Source: JAQUOA01 sp037443785 | GTDB taxonomy: Bacteria > Bacteroidota > Ignavibacteria > UBA10030 > UBA8401 | Length of the DNA: 64,000 nucleotides | NCBI GenBank assembly: GCA_037443785.1 | Contig: JBBINR010000007.1 | Coordinates: 1 to 64,000 of the forward strand | Direction: 5' to 3' | Shown here: piece by piece, positions 33,139 through 42,511 of the stretch | Layout of the letters: every line of letters begins with the position of its first letter | How positions within the stretch are numbered: the stretch's first letter is position 1 | Notes under the pieces: model-generated | Told to the model about the DNA's origin: nothing | What the model saw: only the letters and a program-made list of their open reading frames with translations | Database searches by the model: none | Translations under genes and position numbers: made by a program

Positions 33139-34497
33139 TTAACCCAACAATTCTTTAATTGCGTCCTGAATTGTCTCGACGCCAACAATCGATATTCCAT
33201 CCGTTGATTTTAATTTTCGCGCATTTGATTTTGGCGTAACAATTTTCTTAAAACCTAACTTTGCTGCCTCCTGGACACGTTTATCACAATGTGCGATCGT
33301 TCTGATTTCTCCTCCCAATCCGATTTCACCAACCGCTACCGTCAGAGAATCAACCGGAACGTCTCGCAGTGATGAAACAATCGATGTTGCAATGCCAAGA
33401 TCTACCGCGGGTTCGTCGATACGAATCCCCCCCGCAACATTGACAAACACATCATGGGCACCGACATTAACACCAACACGTTTATCCAATACGGCAAGAA
33501 GCATTGAAAGCCGGCGTCCATCAAATCCCGTTGCCGTACGCTGCGGCATTCCGTAATTGCTCGTTGAGACCAAGGCCTGCACTTCAATCAACAATGGCCG
33601 CGTTCCTTCCAGTGTAGAAACAATTGTTGCACCGCTTGCTCCGTACGTTCGCTCTGAAAGAAAAACTTCCGAGGGATTCAAAACCTCTCGCAGTCCCGTA
33701 TCATGCATTTCAAAAATGCCGATTTCATTCGTCGATCCAAACCTGTTTTTAATCGCACGAAGAATTCTATACGCGTAATGACGTTCTCCTTCAAACTGAA
33801 GAACAGTATCAACCATGTGTTCAATCACACGCGGACCGGCAATCACTCCCTCTTTCGTTACATGGCCGATTAAAATGATCGGGACATGTTTCGTTTTTGC
33901 AATCCGTGTCAGCAATGCTGTCGATTCGCGAACCTGTCCAACACTTCCTGGAGCACTTTCTAGGTTTGGATGAAAGAGAGTTTGTATGGAATCGATGATG
34001 ACGAGATCAGGAATGGAACGTTCAATAATATCAGCGATAATTTCTAAATTCGTTTCAGGTAAAATCTGGATTGAATCCGAAATTTTCCCGAGGCGCTCTG
34101 CGCGGAGTTTTACTTGCTTTGGCGATTCTTCGCCGGTAACATACAAAACGACTTTCTTTTGTAATTGCAGTGCAACTTGCATCATTAATGTCGATTTTCC
34201 AATGCCCGGATCGCCGCCAAGAAGAATTACGCTTCCGCCTACCACACCGCCGCCAAGCACGCGGTCAAACTCAGCGATCGTCGTAGAAAAACGAACATCA
34301 TCAATTGAATCAACATCCGACAGGGCAATCGGATCAAGTTTCGATGCAACACCGCCCGATTTCCTTGCAACGGCAGCAGGGACAGAAACTTCTTCAACAA
34401 ATGTGTTCCATTCGTTGCAGTTCGGACATTTTCCGGTCCATCGCGGTGAAACATAACCGCATGATTGGCAAACATATTTGGAGTTTTGTTTCGACAT
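33139..34497 (-). CDS. radA: DNA repair protein RadA (Sms)
   Basis: 452 residues. N-terminal four-cysteine zinc finger (CQSCGYVSPRWTGKCPNC, ~9-26), RecA-like ATPase with Walker A GGDPGIGKSTL (~94-104), the RadA-specific KNRFG (~248-252) and a C-terminal Lon-protease-like domain (~290-450, without protease residues). It drives branch migration in recombination repair. Probable first gene of the radA-guaD-SemiSWEET-rdgB unit. Confidence 0.97.
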   Translation of the reverse strand: MSKQNSKYVCQSCGYVSPRWTGKCPNCNEWNTFVEEVSVPAAVARKSGGVASKLDPIALSDVDSIDDVRFSTTIAEFDRVLGGGVVGGSVILLGGDPGIGKSTLMMQVALQLQKKVVLYVTGEESPKQVKLRAERLGKISDSIQILPETNLEIIADIIERSIPDLVIIDSIQTLFHPNLESAPGSVGQVRESTALLTRIAKTKHVPIILIGHVTKEGVIAGPRVIEHMVDTVLQFEGERHYAYRILRAIKNRFGSTNEIGIFEMHDTGLREVLNPSEVFLSERTYGASGATIVSTLEGTRPLLIEVQALVSTSNYGMPQRTATGFDGRRLSMLLAVLDKRVGVNVGAHDVFVNVAGGIRIDEPAVDLGIATSIVSSLRDVPVDSLTVAVGEIGLGGEIRTIAHCDKRVQEAAKLGFKKIVTPKSNARKLKSTDGISIVGVETIQDAIKELLG

Positions 34498-34588
34498 ATC
34501 AGAATAAATATAACGACAAAGTCAGAGAGGCACAAAGTTTAATTTGTTCCTCTGAAAACGCTTTACGAGGAAACTTACCGGCTGAGCA

Positions 34589-35851
34589 CTACTTTACCAG
34601 CCACAAACTCAATTCCGGCACGTATGTGATAATAAGAAGTGCAATAAAAAGAACAGCAATAAACGGAAGTGTTGCGAACGCTACTTCTCCGATTGATTTT
34701 TTGAATCGGAAACTTGCCATAAATAAATTCAATCCGACCGGCGGCATCAAGTACGCAATTTCTAAATTGGCAAGGAAAATAATTCCAAGATGAATCGGGT
34801 CAATGCCGTATTGCTGTGCAACCGGCACAATCAGCGGCACAACAACAATTGCCGAAAAAATTTCCATCATCATTCCGATAGCAAGAAGAAAAAGATTGAG
34901 AAGGACCAAAAAGAATGTTCTGCTCTCCACGACGGAACTGATATAAGAAAATAACTGCTGGGGCACTTGCTGATCAATGAGGTAACTTGTTAATCCCATC
35001 GCGCATCCGAGAATCATCAAGATTGCTCCGACAAGCACCATGCTTTCTTTCATTACGCGGGGAACATCAGTCGTAAACTTCAAATCTTTGTAAATGAATA
35101 CCTCCACAACAAAAACATAGAATGCGGTTACAGCCGCCGCTTCCGTTGCCGTGAAAAATCCGCCGTAAATTCCGCCAATAATAAAGAATGGAAGAGGAAG
35201 TTCCCAAGCCGATGCAAAGAGTGCTTTTTTGACTTTTTTTAACTCAAACGGATGCCGCGGAACATGCGATTTCGCACCCTGTTGAATTCCATAGATCGCA
35301 ATTACCAAAACTAAAATAATTCCCGGTACGATACCGGCTTTAAAAAGTGAGTCGACGGAAACCCCGGCAAATGTTCCGTACAAAATAATCGGCAGTGACG
35401 GTGGAAATAATAATCCAAGGCTTCCAGATGTGGTGACAAGGCCAAGGGAAAATTTTTCAGAGTACTTTTCCGAAAGCAGAATTGGAAAAACAAGTCCACC
35501 AAGCGCGACAATCGTTACGCCTGATCCGCCTGTAAACGCAGTAAAAATAGCACATGTTATCAGAACAACAATTGCCAAACCGCCCGGCATCCATCCGATA
35601 ATTGATTGAGCCAGTGCAACTGTTCGTTGAGGCGCTTTGCTTTCGGCAAGAAAATATCCGGCAACGGTAAACAGCGGGATCGCAAGCAATACCGGCTGAT
35701 CGGCAAGACGATACAATTCGATCATGATTGCGGCAGTATCAATTCCTTCTTTTGAAAAGCCGATAATTGAAATTGAACCGATGATCGTAAACAGCGGCGT
35801 TCCAATGAGAACAAAAATGACAAGAACAATAGCAATGTAAAGTATCGGCAT
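34589..35851 (-). CDS. dctM: TRAP transporter large permease (DctM)
   Basis: 420 residues and about 12 membrane helices. DctM motifs include the N-terminal IGTPLFTIIGSIS, PLFTVAGYFLAES, FTAFTGGSGVTIVALGGLVFP and the end ANLEIAYLMPPVGLNLFMASF. It carries the sodium-driven substrate movement of the TRAP system. The start overlaps the dctQ stop by one base (TAATG). Confidence 0.95.
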   Translation of the reverse strand: MPILYIAIVLVIFVLIGTPLFTIIGSISIIGFSKEGIDTAAIMIELYRLADQPVLLAIPLFTVAGYFLAESKAPQRTVALAQSIIGWMPGGLAIVVLITCAIFTAFTGGSGVTIVALGGLVFPILLSEKYSEKFSLGLVTTSGSLGLLFPPSLPIILYGTFAGVSVDSLFKAGIVPGIILVLVIAIYGIQQGAKSHVPRHPFELKKVKKALFASAWELPLPFFIIGGIYGGFFTATEAAAVTAFYVFVVEVFIYKDLKFTTDVPRVMKESMVLVGAILMILGCAMGLTSYLIDQQVPQQLFSYISSVVESRTFFLVLLNLFLLAIGMMMEIFSAIVVVPLIVPVAQQYGIDPIHLGIIFLANLEIAYLMPPVGLNLFMASFRFKKSIGEVAFATLPFIAVLFIALLIITYVPELSLWLVK

Positions 35852-36363
35852 TAGTGCACCGCCTCCTCAATTTCCCAATTCCCTTTTACAATTTCCGTAA
35901 TCCATTGCAACGCATGCACGGCAAATCGAAATGATATCAATGCATATCCTGCAGGAATAATGGAGATAAAATACCACCGCGACAGATTTAAGATCAAAAT
36001 GCTGTCGGATTCCATTTCCAACTGCACAAAGGAGATTGCCGCTTGCATCAACAAAAACGTGACCACAGCGGCGAAGATGTTGGTGAAAACAAAAAATACT
36101 TTTCTTATTTTTTGCGGAACGATCTTACTGATGAATTCGATACGCAGATGGCGTCTCTGCCCGGTTGCAATCACCGCTCCTAAAAAACCAACCCACAACA
36201 CAAGATGCCGTAAAAAAATATCACCCCATTCAATACTGCTATGGAAAAAATTTCTCAGGACAACCTGCCCAAACGCCATAACAATCATCAGGCCGAGAAG
36301 GCCAATCATCATCCATCCGGAAACCGCATCAAGCCAGCGGTCAATAAATTTCAGAATCTTCAT
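35851..36363 (-). CDS. dctQ: TRAP transporter small permease (DctQ)
   Basis: 170 residues, four membrane helices. The first carries DRWLDAVSGWMMIGLLGLMIVMAFGQVVLRNFF, the DctQ signature, followed by WGDIFLRHLVLWVGFLGAVIATGQRRHLRIEF. It pairs with DctM. The start overlaps the dctP stop (ATGA). Confidence 0.93.
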   Translation of the reverse strand: MKILKFIDRWLDAVSGWMMIGLLGLMIVMAFGQVVLRNFFHSSIEWGDIFLRHLVLWVGFLGAVIATGQRRHLRIEFISKIVPQKIRKVFFVFTNIFAAVVTFLLMQAAISFVQLEMESDSILILNLSRWYFISIIPAGYALISFRFAVHALQWITEIVKGNWEIEEAVH

Positions 36364-37358
36364 TTTCCGCCCTTTGCACGAAATTCTGCCAGCGATTTTT
36401 CAACTCGATTTAACAAATCTTCCGTGAAAAGTTTTCCAACCAATGCTTTTCGCGATCGTTTTCCAATCTCATCATACGTTTTTACTTCGCTCGGATCAGG
36501 TTTGACAAAATGCATTCCGTTCTTCTTTAAAATATCGAGAGATTTTGCGTTATCCTTGCGGCTTTGTTCGGTCAATTTGCGCATATACTGCTTTCCATTT
36601 TTTAAAAGGATCTGCTGCAAATCGCTCGGCAATTTATCAAACTCCTTTTTGGAAATGACCACTGCACCGGACGCGTTGGTGATCGGATATTCCATTAAGT
36701 AACTTGTTGCCGTGTTCCATTGCAGCGTTAGGATCGCATACGGCGATGCATACGCCCCTGTGATCAATCCTGTTTGAAGCGATGTGATGACATCCTGCAA
36801 TTTCAATTGAATTGGACTGATGCCGACCGCATTAAACATTGCCGACGCAACAGGATCGCCTTCCCACTGCCACATTTTTACACTTTGGAGATCGCTGACT
36901 TTTGAAACGGGAGTTTTAGAAATGATGTAGACAGTTCCAACTTCCGCCCATCCAAGCAGCACAAATCCGTTATTTTCAAATTCCCTGCGGAATTCTTCAT
37001 CGAATCGATCAAGAATGAAATCAACTTCAGCCTGAGTCTTAAAGAAAAACGGAAGGTCGAGCACACGCACCGGTTTTGCAATTTCACTGATACCATTTCC
37101 CGTTATTCCTTCGCTGTGAAACTGTCCGAGGCGAATCTTGCGAAGCACATCCTGTTCATCTCCGGCAACGCTTCCCGCCCAAATCTTAAATCCGAGTTTT
37201 CCGCCGCTTTCTTTTCGTACTGCCGCATCGTATTCTTTCATAATGTTCACCCACGAGCTGCCGTCGGGCGCAACAGTTGCAAATTTAACGATGTGCTCTT
37301 GTGAAACAAGAAGTGAGTTAAAAAGGAACAGATAAACTGCAATGAGTGTTATTTTCAT
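36360..37358 (-). CDS. dctP: TRAP transporter solute-binding protein (DctP)
   Basis: 332 residues with a signal peptide (to about LLVSQ). The DctP fold shows KFATVAPDGSSWVNIMKEYDAAVRKESGGKLGFKIWAG at the start and a substrate arginine region near KPVRVLDLPFFFK. It resembles the DctP subgroup that works with a T component. The solute is not readable. Confidence 0.93.
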   Translation of the reverse strand: MKITLIAVYLFLFNSLLVSQEHIVKFATVAPDGSSWVNIMKEYDAAVRKESGGKLGFKIWAGSVAGDEQDVLRKIRLGQFHSEGITGNGISEIAKPVRVLDLPFFFKTQAEVDFILDRFDEEFRREFENNGFVLLGWAEVGTVYIISKTPVSKVSDLQSVKMWQWEGDPVASAMFNAVGISPIQLKLQDVITSLQTGLITGAYASPYAILTLQWNTATSYLMEYPITNASGAVVISKKEFDKLPSDLQQILLKNGKQYMRKLTEQSRKDNAKSLDILKKNGMHFVKPDPSEVKTYDEIGKRSRKALVGKLFTEDLLNRVEKSLAEFRAKGGK

Positions 37359-37441
37359 GACTACCCTTATAAAAAATCGTCGTAATACTCTATAGCCGCA
37401 AAGACTATTATTTTTTTGCAGCCTTCGTGAAAGTGTAAAAC

Positions 37442-38320
37442 TTAATAAAAGAAATCGTCAACTTTTCCGGCGAGCTGTTTTGCTTTTCGCTTCGCAATCG
37501 AATTCACAAGGCGCTGCTCAGGAAGAATATCGATAGAGATTTCGTCAACTGTTTGTAACGATTTTAAAAACAATTCTTTATCCTGAATTTGAACGCAGTA
37601 ACTTTTTGCCATATACACGTACGGAAGCAGAAGTTTTTTCTGCCCGAGTTCAAGACATCGGTCAAAATGATATTTTGCACTGTCCGGCTTGCCGCCAAGA
37701 TTTTTTGGAATCGTTGCAAGAATCGTCCCAAAATATAAATGGGCTCCGCCGTAAAAATATCCTTCGTCGTTCTTCAATACAAATTCCATCATCGCATTGA
37801 CTTTCGGAAGATCGCCGACGATTGCCGGATCGGAAATGCTGACATTGATAAGGTTTCCCCATGCATTGGCCGTCCAAAAAACAACCGGCACATCGTCTTT
37901 GCCAAATGATTCAAGACTCTTCTTAAACGAATCGTTATCACCGTCAAACGCATCGGCAAACTTTTTATTTTTCTTCAAGATGTGAAGCCCGTAATTCCGT
38001 GCCCGTGCATAGAGCATTTTTGCCCGCTCTGCATCAACATCTTCTACAAAACCGAGTGTGTAACCGGTATATCCCTGCAGCAATAAAAATCCGAGGTGAT
38101 CGTCGTTTTGATCTTTGGCTCGATACAGGGCCTCAAGCAACGTGAGATTTCCGGGAATTGCTTTTTCGGCAAGATCGAGATCGGATTCTTCAAAGATTGA
38201 AATAAGTCCGTAATCGACAATATTTGTGGTTGCGTTAACGGCGACCGTGTTTACCACTCCGCAGGACCAGGTATTGAAAAGGAAAATGACCGAAAAGAAA
38301 GTAAGGATGCTCAGTTTCAT
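37442..38320 (-). CDS. TRAP transporter T component lipoprotein (TatT-like)
   Basis: 292 residues. The signal peptide ends in a lipobox at WSCG. Short TPR-like helical repeats fill the protein; the pattern LLEALYRAKDQNDDHLGFLLLQGYTGYTLGFVEDVDAERAKMLYARARNYGL matches the TatT (TP0956-like) family that associates with TRAP solute-binding proteins in Treponema. It lies 83 bases upstream of dctP, so the four genes form a complete TPAT system. The periplasmic TPR protein is thought to help deliver hydrophobic ligands. Confidence 0.88.
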   Translation of the reverse strand: MKLSILTFFSVIFLFNTWSCGVVNTVAVNATTNIVDYGLISIFEESDLDLAEKAIPGNLTLLEALYRAKDQNDDHLGFLLLQGYTGYTLGFVEDVDAERAKMLYARARNYGLHILKKNKKFADAFDGDNDSFKKSLESFGKDDVPVVFWTANAWGNLINVSISDPAIVGDLPKVNAMMEFVLKNDEGYFYGGAHLYFGTILATIPKNLGGKPDSAKYHFDRCLELGQKKLLLPYVYMAKSYCVQIQDKELFLKSLQTVDEISIDILPEQRLVNSIAKRKAKQLAGKVDDFFY

Positions 38321-38483
38321 ATATGAGAAATATAGAAAGAAGTTGCTGATTATCCAAGATTAGAGAAAACGGGATCGTGCATTTTTACATTGAATCGTCC
38401 CTTGCTTCCTTTTTTTTATTCGCCTACTTTTACTACGGAAGGCTGCACCATTCTGAATGTAATCTGCAAACTTCAAAAACTAT
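38321..38483. other. Divergent promoter region, TRAP genes / two-component genes
   Basis: 163 bases, no gene. A-T-rich with no promoter element I trust. Confidence 0.35.
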
Positions 38484-39179
38484 ATGAAAAAGGCGAACTC
38501 AAATTTTCAGATCCTTATTATCGAGGATGAAAAAAAAATCTCTGCTCTTATCCGGAAGGGATTGGAAGGAGAACATTACAGCGTCACCGAATCGTTTGAC
38601 GGTGAAAAAGGTGAACAACTGCTCGCAAAACAGCAGTTCGATCTTGTTCTTCTTGATATCATGCTTCCGAAGAAGGACGGCTTATCCGTTTTGAAATCTT
38701 TGCGGGAAAATAACAATGACATCCCCGTCCTCATGCTGACAGCGAAAGGAACCGTTGATGATCGTGTAAAAGGCTTGGACACGGGGGCGGATGATTATCT
38801 CGTAAAACCGTTCGCCGTTAGTGAGATGCTGGCCCGCGTTCGATCGCTGCTTCGAAGAAAAAAAGGAACGGAGAAATCGGCAACGACATTAACCATTGCC
38901 GATCTCTCTCTGGATCTTGTTGCCCACAAAGCGAGCCGCGGCGGCAAAGTTATTGAACTGACATCGAAAGAGTTTGCGCTGCTGGAATATTTTATTCGCA
39001 ACAAAAATAAGCCGCTGAATCGAAGCACAATTACCGAACATATCTGGAATTATAATTTTGACACCGGTACTAATATTATTGATGTTTATATTAACCACCT
39101 TCGAAGTAAGATCGACGGCGAATTTAACACTAAACTGCTTCATACCGTTCGCGGTATCGGCTATATCATGAAAGACTAA
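38484..39179 (+). CDS. OmpR-family response regulator
   Basis: 231 residues. Receiver (~8-120) with acidic DE pair at 15-16, phosphoacceptor Asp in LLDIMLPKKDG (~57), Lys in LVKPFA (~107), and a winged-helix DNA-binding domain (~132-228) with LTSKEFALLEYFIRNKNKPLNR and IDVYINHLRSKID. It pairs with the kinase that starts 9 bases later. The group resembles CusR/CopR-like regulators; the signal is unknown. Confidence 0.95.
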   Translation: MKKANSNFQILIIEDEKKISALIRKGLEGEHYSVTESFDGEKGEQLLAKQQFDLVLLDIMLPKKDGLSVLKSLRENNNDIPVLMLTAKGTVDDRVKGLDTGADDYLVKPFAVSEMLARVRSLLRRKKGTEKSATTLTIADLSLDLVAHKASRGGKVIELTSKEFALLEYFIRNKNKPLNRSTITEHIWNYNFDTGTNIIDVYINHLRSKIDGEFNTKLLHTVRGIGYIMKD

Positions 39180-39188
39180 TATCAAACG

Positions 39189-40721
39189 ATGAAATTTTTA
39201 CGAACCATACGTGTAAAACTAACATTATATTACACGCTCATCGTTGGAGCGACGTTGATCGGATTCGCCGTTGCATCATATTATTTTACGGAGCAAAGCC
39301 TCCTTTCAAATTTAGATCGATCCCTCTACAACGAAGTCGTTTGGCTCAAAAATTTCGTCGAACCGGAAGCTCGTAAGGTAAAGCTGAAAAAACAACGGAT
39401 AAAACCAAAACGCCAGGCTGCCAATGAAAAAAAATCATCGACCCAGTCGATTAGGAAGAGCGATGAAATTGAAATGGTGCAAAACGATTCTGTCGATGTA
39501 GAATTTGACGCGATCTGGAATCAAATTTATGAGCACACACTGCTGACACCGAAAAAACAAATTATTCAAATCCGTGACCGTAACAACGACATTCTTTATA
39601 AATCCGGCCTTGGCAAAGAAGTGATCGAGTACGATGATATTCCGTTCAACAGCACACGTTTGGTGACAATTTGGAATTCCTCTTCGCAACAGATCAGACT
39701 TGCCGTCAGCCAGGATCAATACATGAAAGTGTACGTTGCCTACCCGATCTCAGAAGTCAGTGATGTGCTCAGCAATCTTTTTTCTATCTTTATTTATTTT
39801 ATTCCAGTCGCATTGATTGTTTCTGTTTTTGGCGGATATTTTCTCGCGCTTCGTTCATTCAAACCGGTCGATGACATTCGCCGTACTGCTTTGGCAATTA
39901 CTGCTCAAAATCTTGATAAACGAATACAATATACCGGCGTTGACGATGAACTGGGAAAACTTGTGGCAACATTTAATGAAATGATCGGCCGATTACAAAA
40001 CTCCTTCAGTCAAATACAGCAGTTTTCCATTGATGCGTCGCATGAACTTCGCACCCCGTTGACCATTATGCGCGGTGAATTAGAACTTGCACTCCATGCC
40101 AAAAAATATTCGACAAAAGAATATCACGATGTGCTTTCCAGCTTATTTGAAGAAACTATTCGAATGACAAGCATTATCGAAAATCTTCTTTCGCTGACAA
40201 AAGCGGATATTGGACGTGGTCACACGGAATTTCATGACGTATGGCTCCGTGAAATTGTCGAGGAATTAAGTGAAGACAGCGAAATGCTTGCGGAGAATAA
40301 GCACATCAAAGTAAAAGTAGCTGCCCTTGATGATGCGTTGATTTCGGGTGATCATGTTCGTCTCCGTCAATTGTTGTTGAACCTAATCGATAATGCAATC
40401 AAATACACAGCCGAAAAAGGAACGGTCACCCTGGCGTTGACACGTACTGACGGCGCTGCGAAAATTTCTGTTTCCGATACCGGCATCGGCATTCCTAAAG
40501 AAGAGCAATTAAAAATCTTCGACCGATTTTACCGCGTTGATAAGGCACGATCACGCGAAATGGGCGGCAGCGGACTTGGCCTTTCTATTTCAAAATGGAT
40601 CGCCGAACTTCATGGAGGCACACTTTCCGTTGAAAGCGAACCAAACGTTGGTTCAACATTCACCGTCACACTTCCTTTAAAACATTCCAAGCCTGACCAA
40701 TTGGAAATTTTCAAATCGTAA
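39189..40721 (+). CDS. Membrane sensor histidine kinase
   Basis: 510 residues. Helix 1 (~12-33) and helix 2 (~195-217) bracket a periplasmic sensor region of about 160 residues that includes a very basic stretch (KVKLKKQRIKPKRQ). Then HAMP (~218-270), HisKA with DASHELRTPLTIM (His ~288), and the HATPase domain with N box NLIDNAIKYT, DTGIGIPKE and GGSGLGLSI. It phosphorylates the regulator before it; HAMP-containing kinases with such regulators often sense metals or envelope stress, which here is inference. Confidence 0.95.
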   Translation: MKFLRTIRVKLTLYYTLIVGATLIGFAVASYYFTEQSLLSNLDRSLYNEVVWLKNFVEPEARKVKLKKQRIKPKRQAANEKKSSTQSIRKSDEIEMVQNDSVDVEFDAIWNQIYEHTLLTPKKQIIQIRDRNNDILYKSGLGKEVIEYDDIPFNSTRLVTIWNSSSQQIRLAVSQDQYMKVYVAYPISEVSDVLSNLFSIFIYFIPVALIVSVFGGYFLALRSFKPVDDIRRTALAITAQNLDKRIQYTGVDDELGKLVATFNEMIGRLQNSFSQIQQFSIDASHELRTPLTIMRGELELALHAKKYSTKEYHDVLSSLFEETIRMTSIIENLLSLTKADIGRGHTEFHDVWLREIVEELSEDSEMLAENKHIKVKVAALDDALISGDHVRLRQLLLNLIDNAIKYTAEKGTVTLALTRTDGAAKISVSDTGIGIPKEEQLKIFDRFYRVDKARSREMGGSGLGLSISKWIAELHGGTLSVESEPNVGSTFTVTLPLKHSKPDQLEIFKS

Positions 40722-41031
40722 ATTTGTGTTGTTTAAATTTCAACTTTATTCAAACCACAATTGTCATTCCCGCGGTTTTTGGCGGGTCCGAAGGACTCCT
40801 TTGGAGAATCCACCAATGAATGCCCGATAGAAACATTCGGGCATGACTGACACAGTGAAACTAAAACACTGCCTGGCACTTCAATTTATTGCATCTCGCC
40901 CGTCGAATTAGTATTATTTTCCATTTGTTATCTCAAAATCAAAATTAGTCATTGCGAGACGTTTTCTCGCCGGAGTCCCGCTGTACGGGACTCCGTACAG
41001 CGGAGCAATCTTATTAAACGAGGAACAATGA
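40722..41031. repeat. Repeat-rich spacer with three palindromes
   Basis: No gene in 310 bases. Palindrome 1: CCCGC (40769-40773) / GCGGG (40782-40786). Palindrome 2: perfect stem ATGCCCGA (40820-40827) / TCGGGCAT (40837-40844) with loop TAGAAACAT; its core is also at 11476-11493. Palindrome 3: GGAGTCCCG (40972-40980) / CGGGACTCC (40986-40994), overlapping CTGTACGG / CCGTACAG. GTCATTGCGAGA (40948-40959) also occurs at 19994-20005. These look like interspersed repeats, not regulatory sites for the permease. Confidence 0.7.
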
Positions 41032-42435
41032 ATGTCTTCTTCCCAAACAAGCAATGAAACAACTCTGGCGCGCCGATTAACGTTGACCAACGCTATCATG
41101 GTCGTCATTGGATCGGTTATTGGTTCCGGAATTTTTTTAACACCGCAAAATGTTGCTGCGACGGTTCAAATTCCCGGCATCATGATTTTTGTATGGATCC
41201 TAACGGGACTTTTAACGCTGGCCGGCGCGCTGACGAATGCCGAAGTGGCAAGTTTAATTCCTGAAGCAGGCGGACAGTACGTTTTCTTTCGTGTCACATT
41301 CAAACAACTCACGGCGTTTCTGTACGGATGGACAACATTTATTGTGTATCAAACAGGATCAATTGCCGCCATCGCCGTTGCGTTCGCAAAATATTTCGGA
41401 TACTTTGTTGTCCTGCCGCATTTCGGCCCTGAGTTAGAGGCATGGAAACTCCCGTTGATCGGAAACATTTATCCGCTAAAAGATTTCGGCGTTACGATGC
41501 TCGCAATTCTTGCAATTGTTACCGTAACAACGATTAATTATTTCGGAGTCCAATTCGGCGGATTAATACAAAATGTTTTTACGTTCTTAAAAGTACTCGC
41601 GATCGGAAGCATTATCGTTCTTGCATTTACTGTCGGAAAAGGAAGTGTTGAACATTTCTTTCCGCTCTGGGGCGCTCCATCATCAAACGGATTGCTCGCC
41701 GCCATTGGTGTTGCAATGATTGCAACGCTCTGGTCGTATGATGGATGGAACAGCCTTACCTTTCTTGCCGGTGAAGTGATCGAGCCGCAAAAAAATATTC
41801 CCCGTGCATTAATTATTGGGACAGTTGCCATCATCATCATTTACGTCCTCACCAACATGGCGTATTTGTATATCCTTCCCATCGGTCAGATTGCTCAATC
41901 AAAACTTGTTGCCGCGGATGTGATGGACACGATCTTCCCTTCGCTCGGCGGAGCAATTATTTCTGCGATGGTGATGATCTCGACATTCGGAACGGTAAAT
42001 GCATCATCGATGACAACCGCACGAGTGTTTTATGCGATGGCAAAAGATAAAATGTTTTTCAAAAGCATGGGGAAAGTCCATCCGAAATTCAGGACACCGG
42101 GAAAATCGCTCATCATTCAAGGAACATGGGCAAGCATCTTGTGCCTTACAGGCACATACGACCAGATTTTTACGTACGTAATTTTCGCCGGTTGGATTTT
42201 TTATGCACTTGGCGCTGTTGCAGTTTTTATTCTTCGCCGCCAGCAACCGGATAGTCATCGCGCGTACAAAGTTCCACTCTATCCGTTCGTTCCAATTCTC
42301 TTCATCATTGTTGCAACATGGTTCGTGTTCAATACCATTGTGCAGCAAACGGCTGATTCGATGGTGGGATTGCTTCTTGTTGCGGCGGGGATTCCGTTCT
42401 ATTTGTATTGGCAAAAGCAGATGACGAAGGAGTAA
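41032..42435 (+). CDS. APC-family amino acid permease
   Basis: 467 residues and about 12 membrane helices. Helix 1 contains MVVIGSVIGSGIFLTP with the unwound GSGIF substrate site of the APC fold, and NAEVASLIPEAGGQYVF is the usual loop after helix 2. It is most like amino acid exchangers/permeases of the LAT/y+L type. It imports or exchanges amino acids; the specificity cannot be read. GAGGAAC lies before the ATG. A bidirectional terminator follows. Confidence 0.9.
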   Translation: MSSSQTSNETTLARRLTLTNAIMVVIGSVIGSGIFLTPQNVAATVQIPGIMIFVWILTGLLTLAGALTNAEVASLIPEAGGQYVFFRVTFKQLTAFLYGWTTFIVYQTGSIAAIAVAFAKYFGYFVVLPHFGPELEAWKLPLIGNIYPLKDFGVTMLAILAIVTVTTINYFGVQFGGLIQNVFTFLKVLAIGSIIVLAFTVGKGSVEHFFPLWGAPSSNGLLAAIGVAMIATLWSYDGWNSLTFLAGEVIEPQKNIPRALIIGTVAIIIIYVLTNMAYLYILPIGQIAQSKLVAADVMDTIFPSLGGAIISAMVMISTFGTVNASSMTTARVFYAMAKDKMFFKSMGKVHPKFRTPGKSLIIQGTWASILCLTGTYDQIFTYVIFAGWIFYALGAVAVFILRRQQPDSHRAYKVPLYPFVPILFIIVATWFVFNTIVQQTADSMVGLLLVAAGIPFYLYWQKQMTKE

Positions 42436-42459
42436 ATAACTTTTTCGATTTAAAACACA

Positions 42460-42492
42460 AATCCCCGAAACCTTCTTGAGATTTCGGGGATT
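42460..42492. terminator. Bidirectional terminator between convergent genes
   Basis: AATCCCCGAAA (42460-42470) pairs with TTTCGGGGATT (42482-42492) around an 11-base loop. It serves the permease on the plus strand and the envelope operon on the minus strand. Confidence 0.88.
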
Positions 42493-42511
42493 TTCTTGAC
42501 CTTCTATGATT

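Noticed and set aside
40866..40900. Second sigma-54-like element TGGCAC...TTGCA in the permease spacer
   Set aside because: The gap between GG and GC is 14 bases rather than 10, so it cannot be used by sigma-54.
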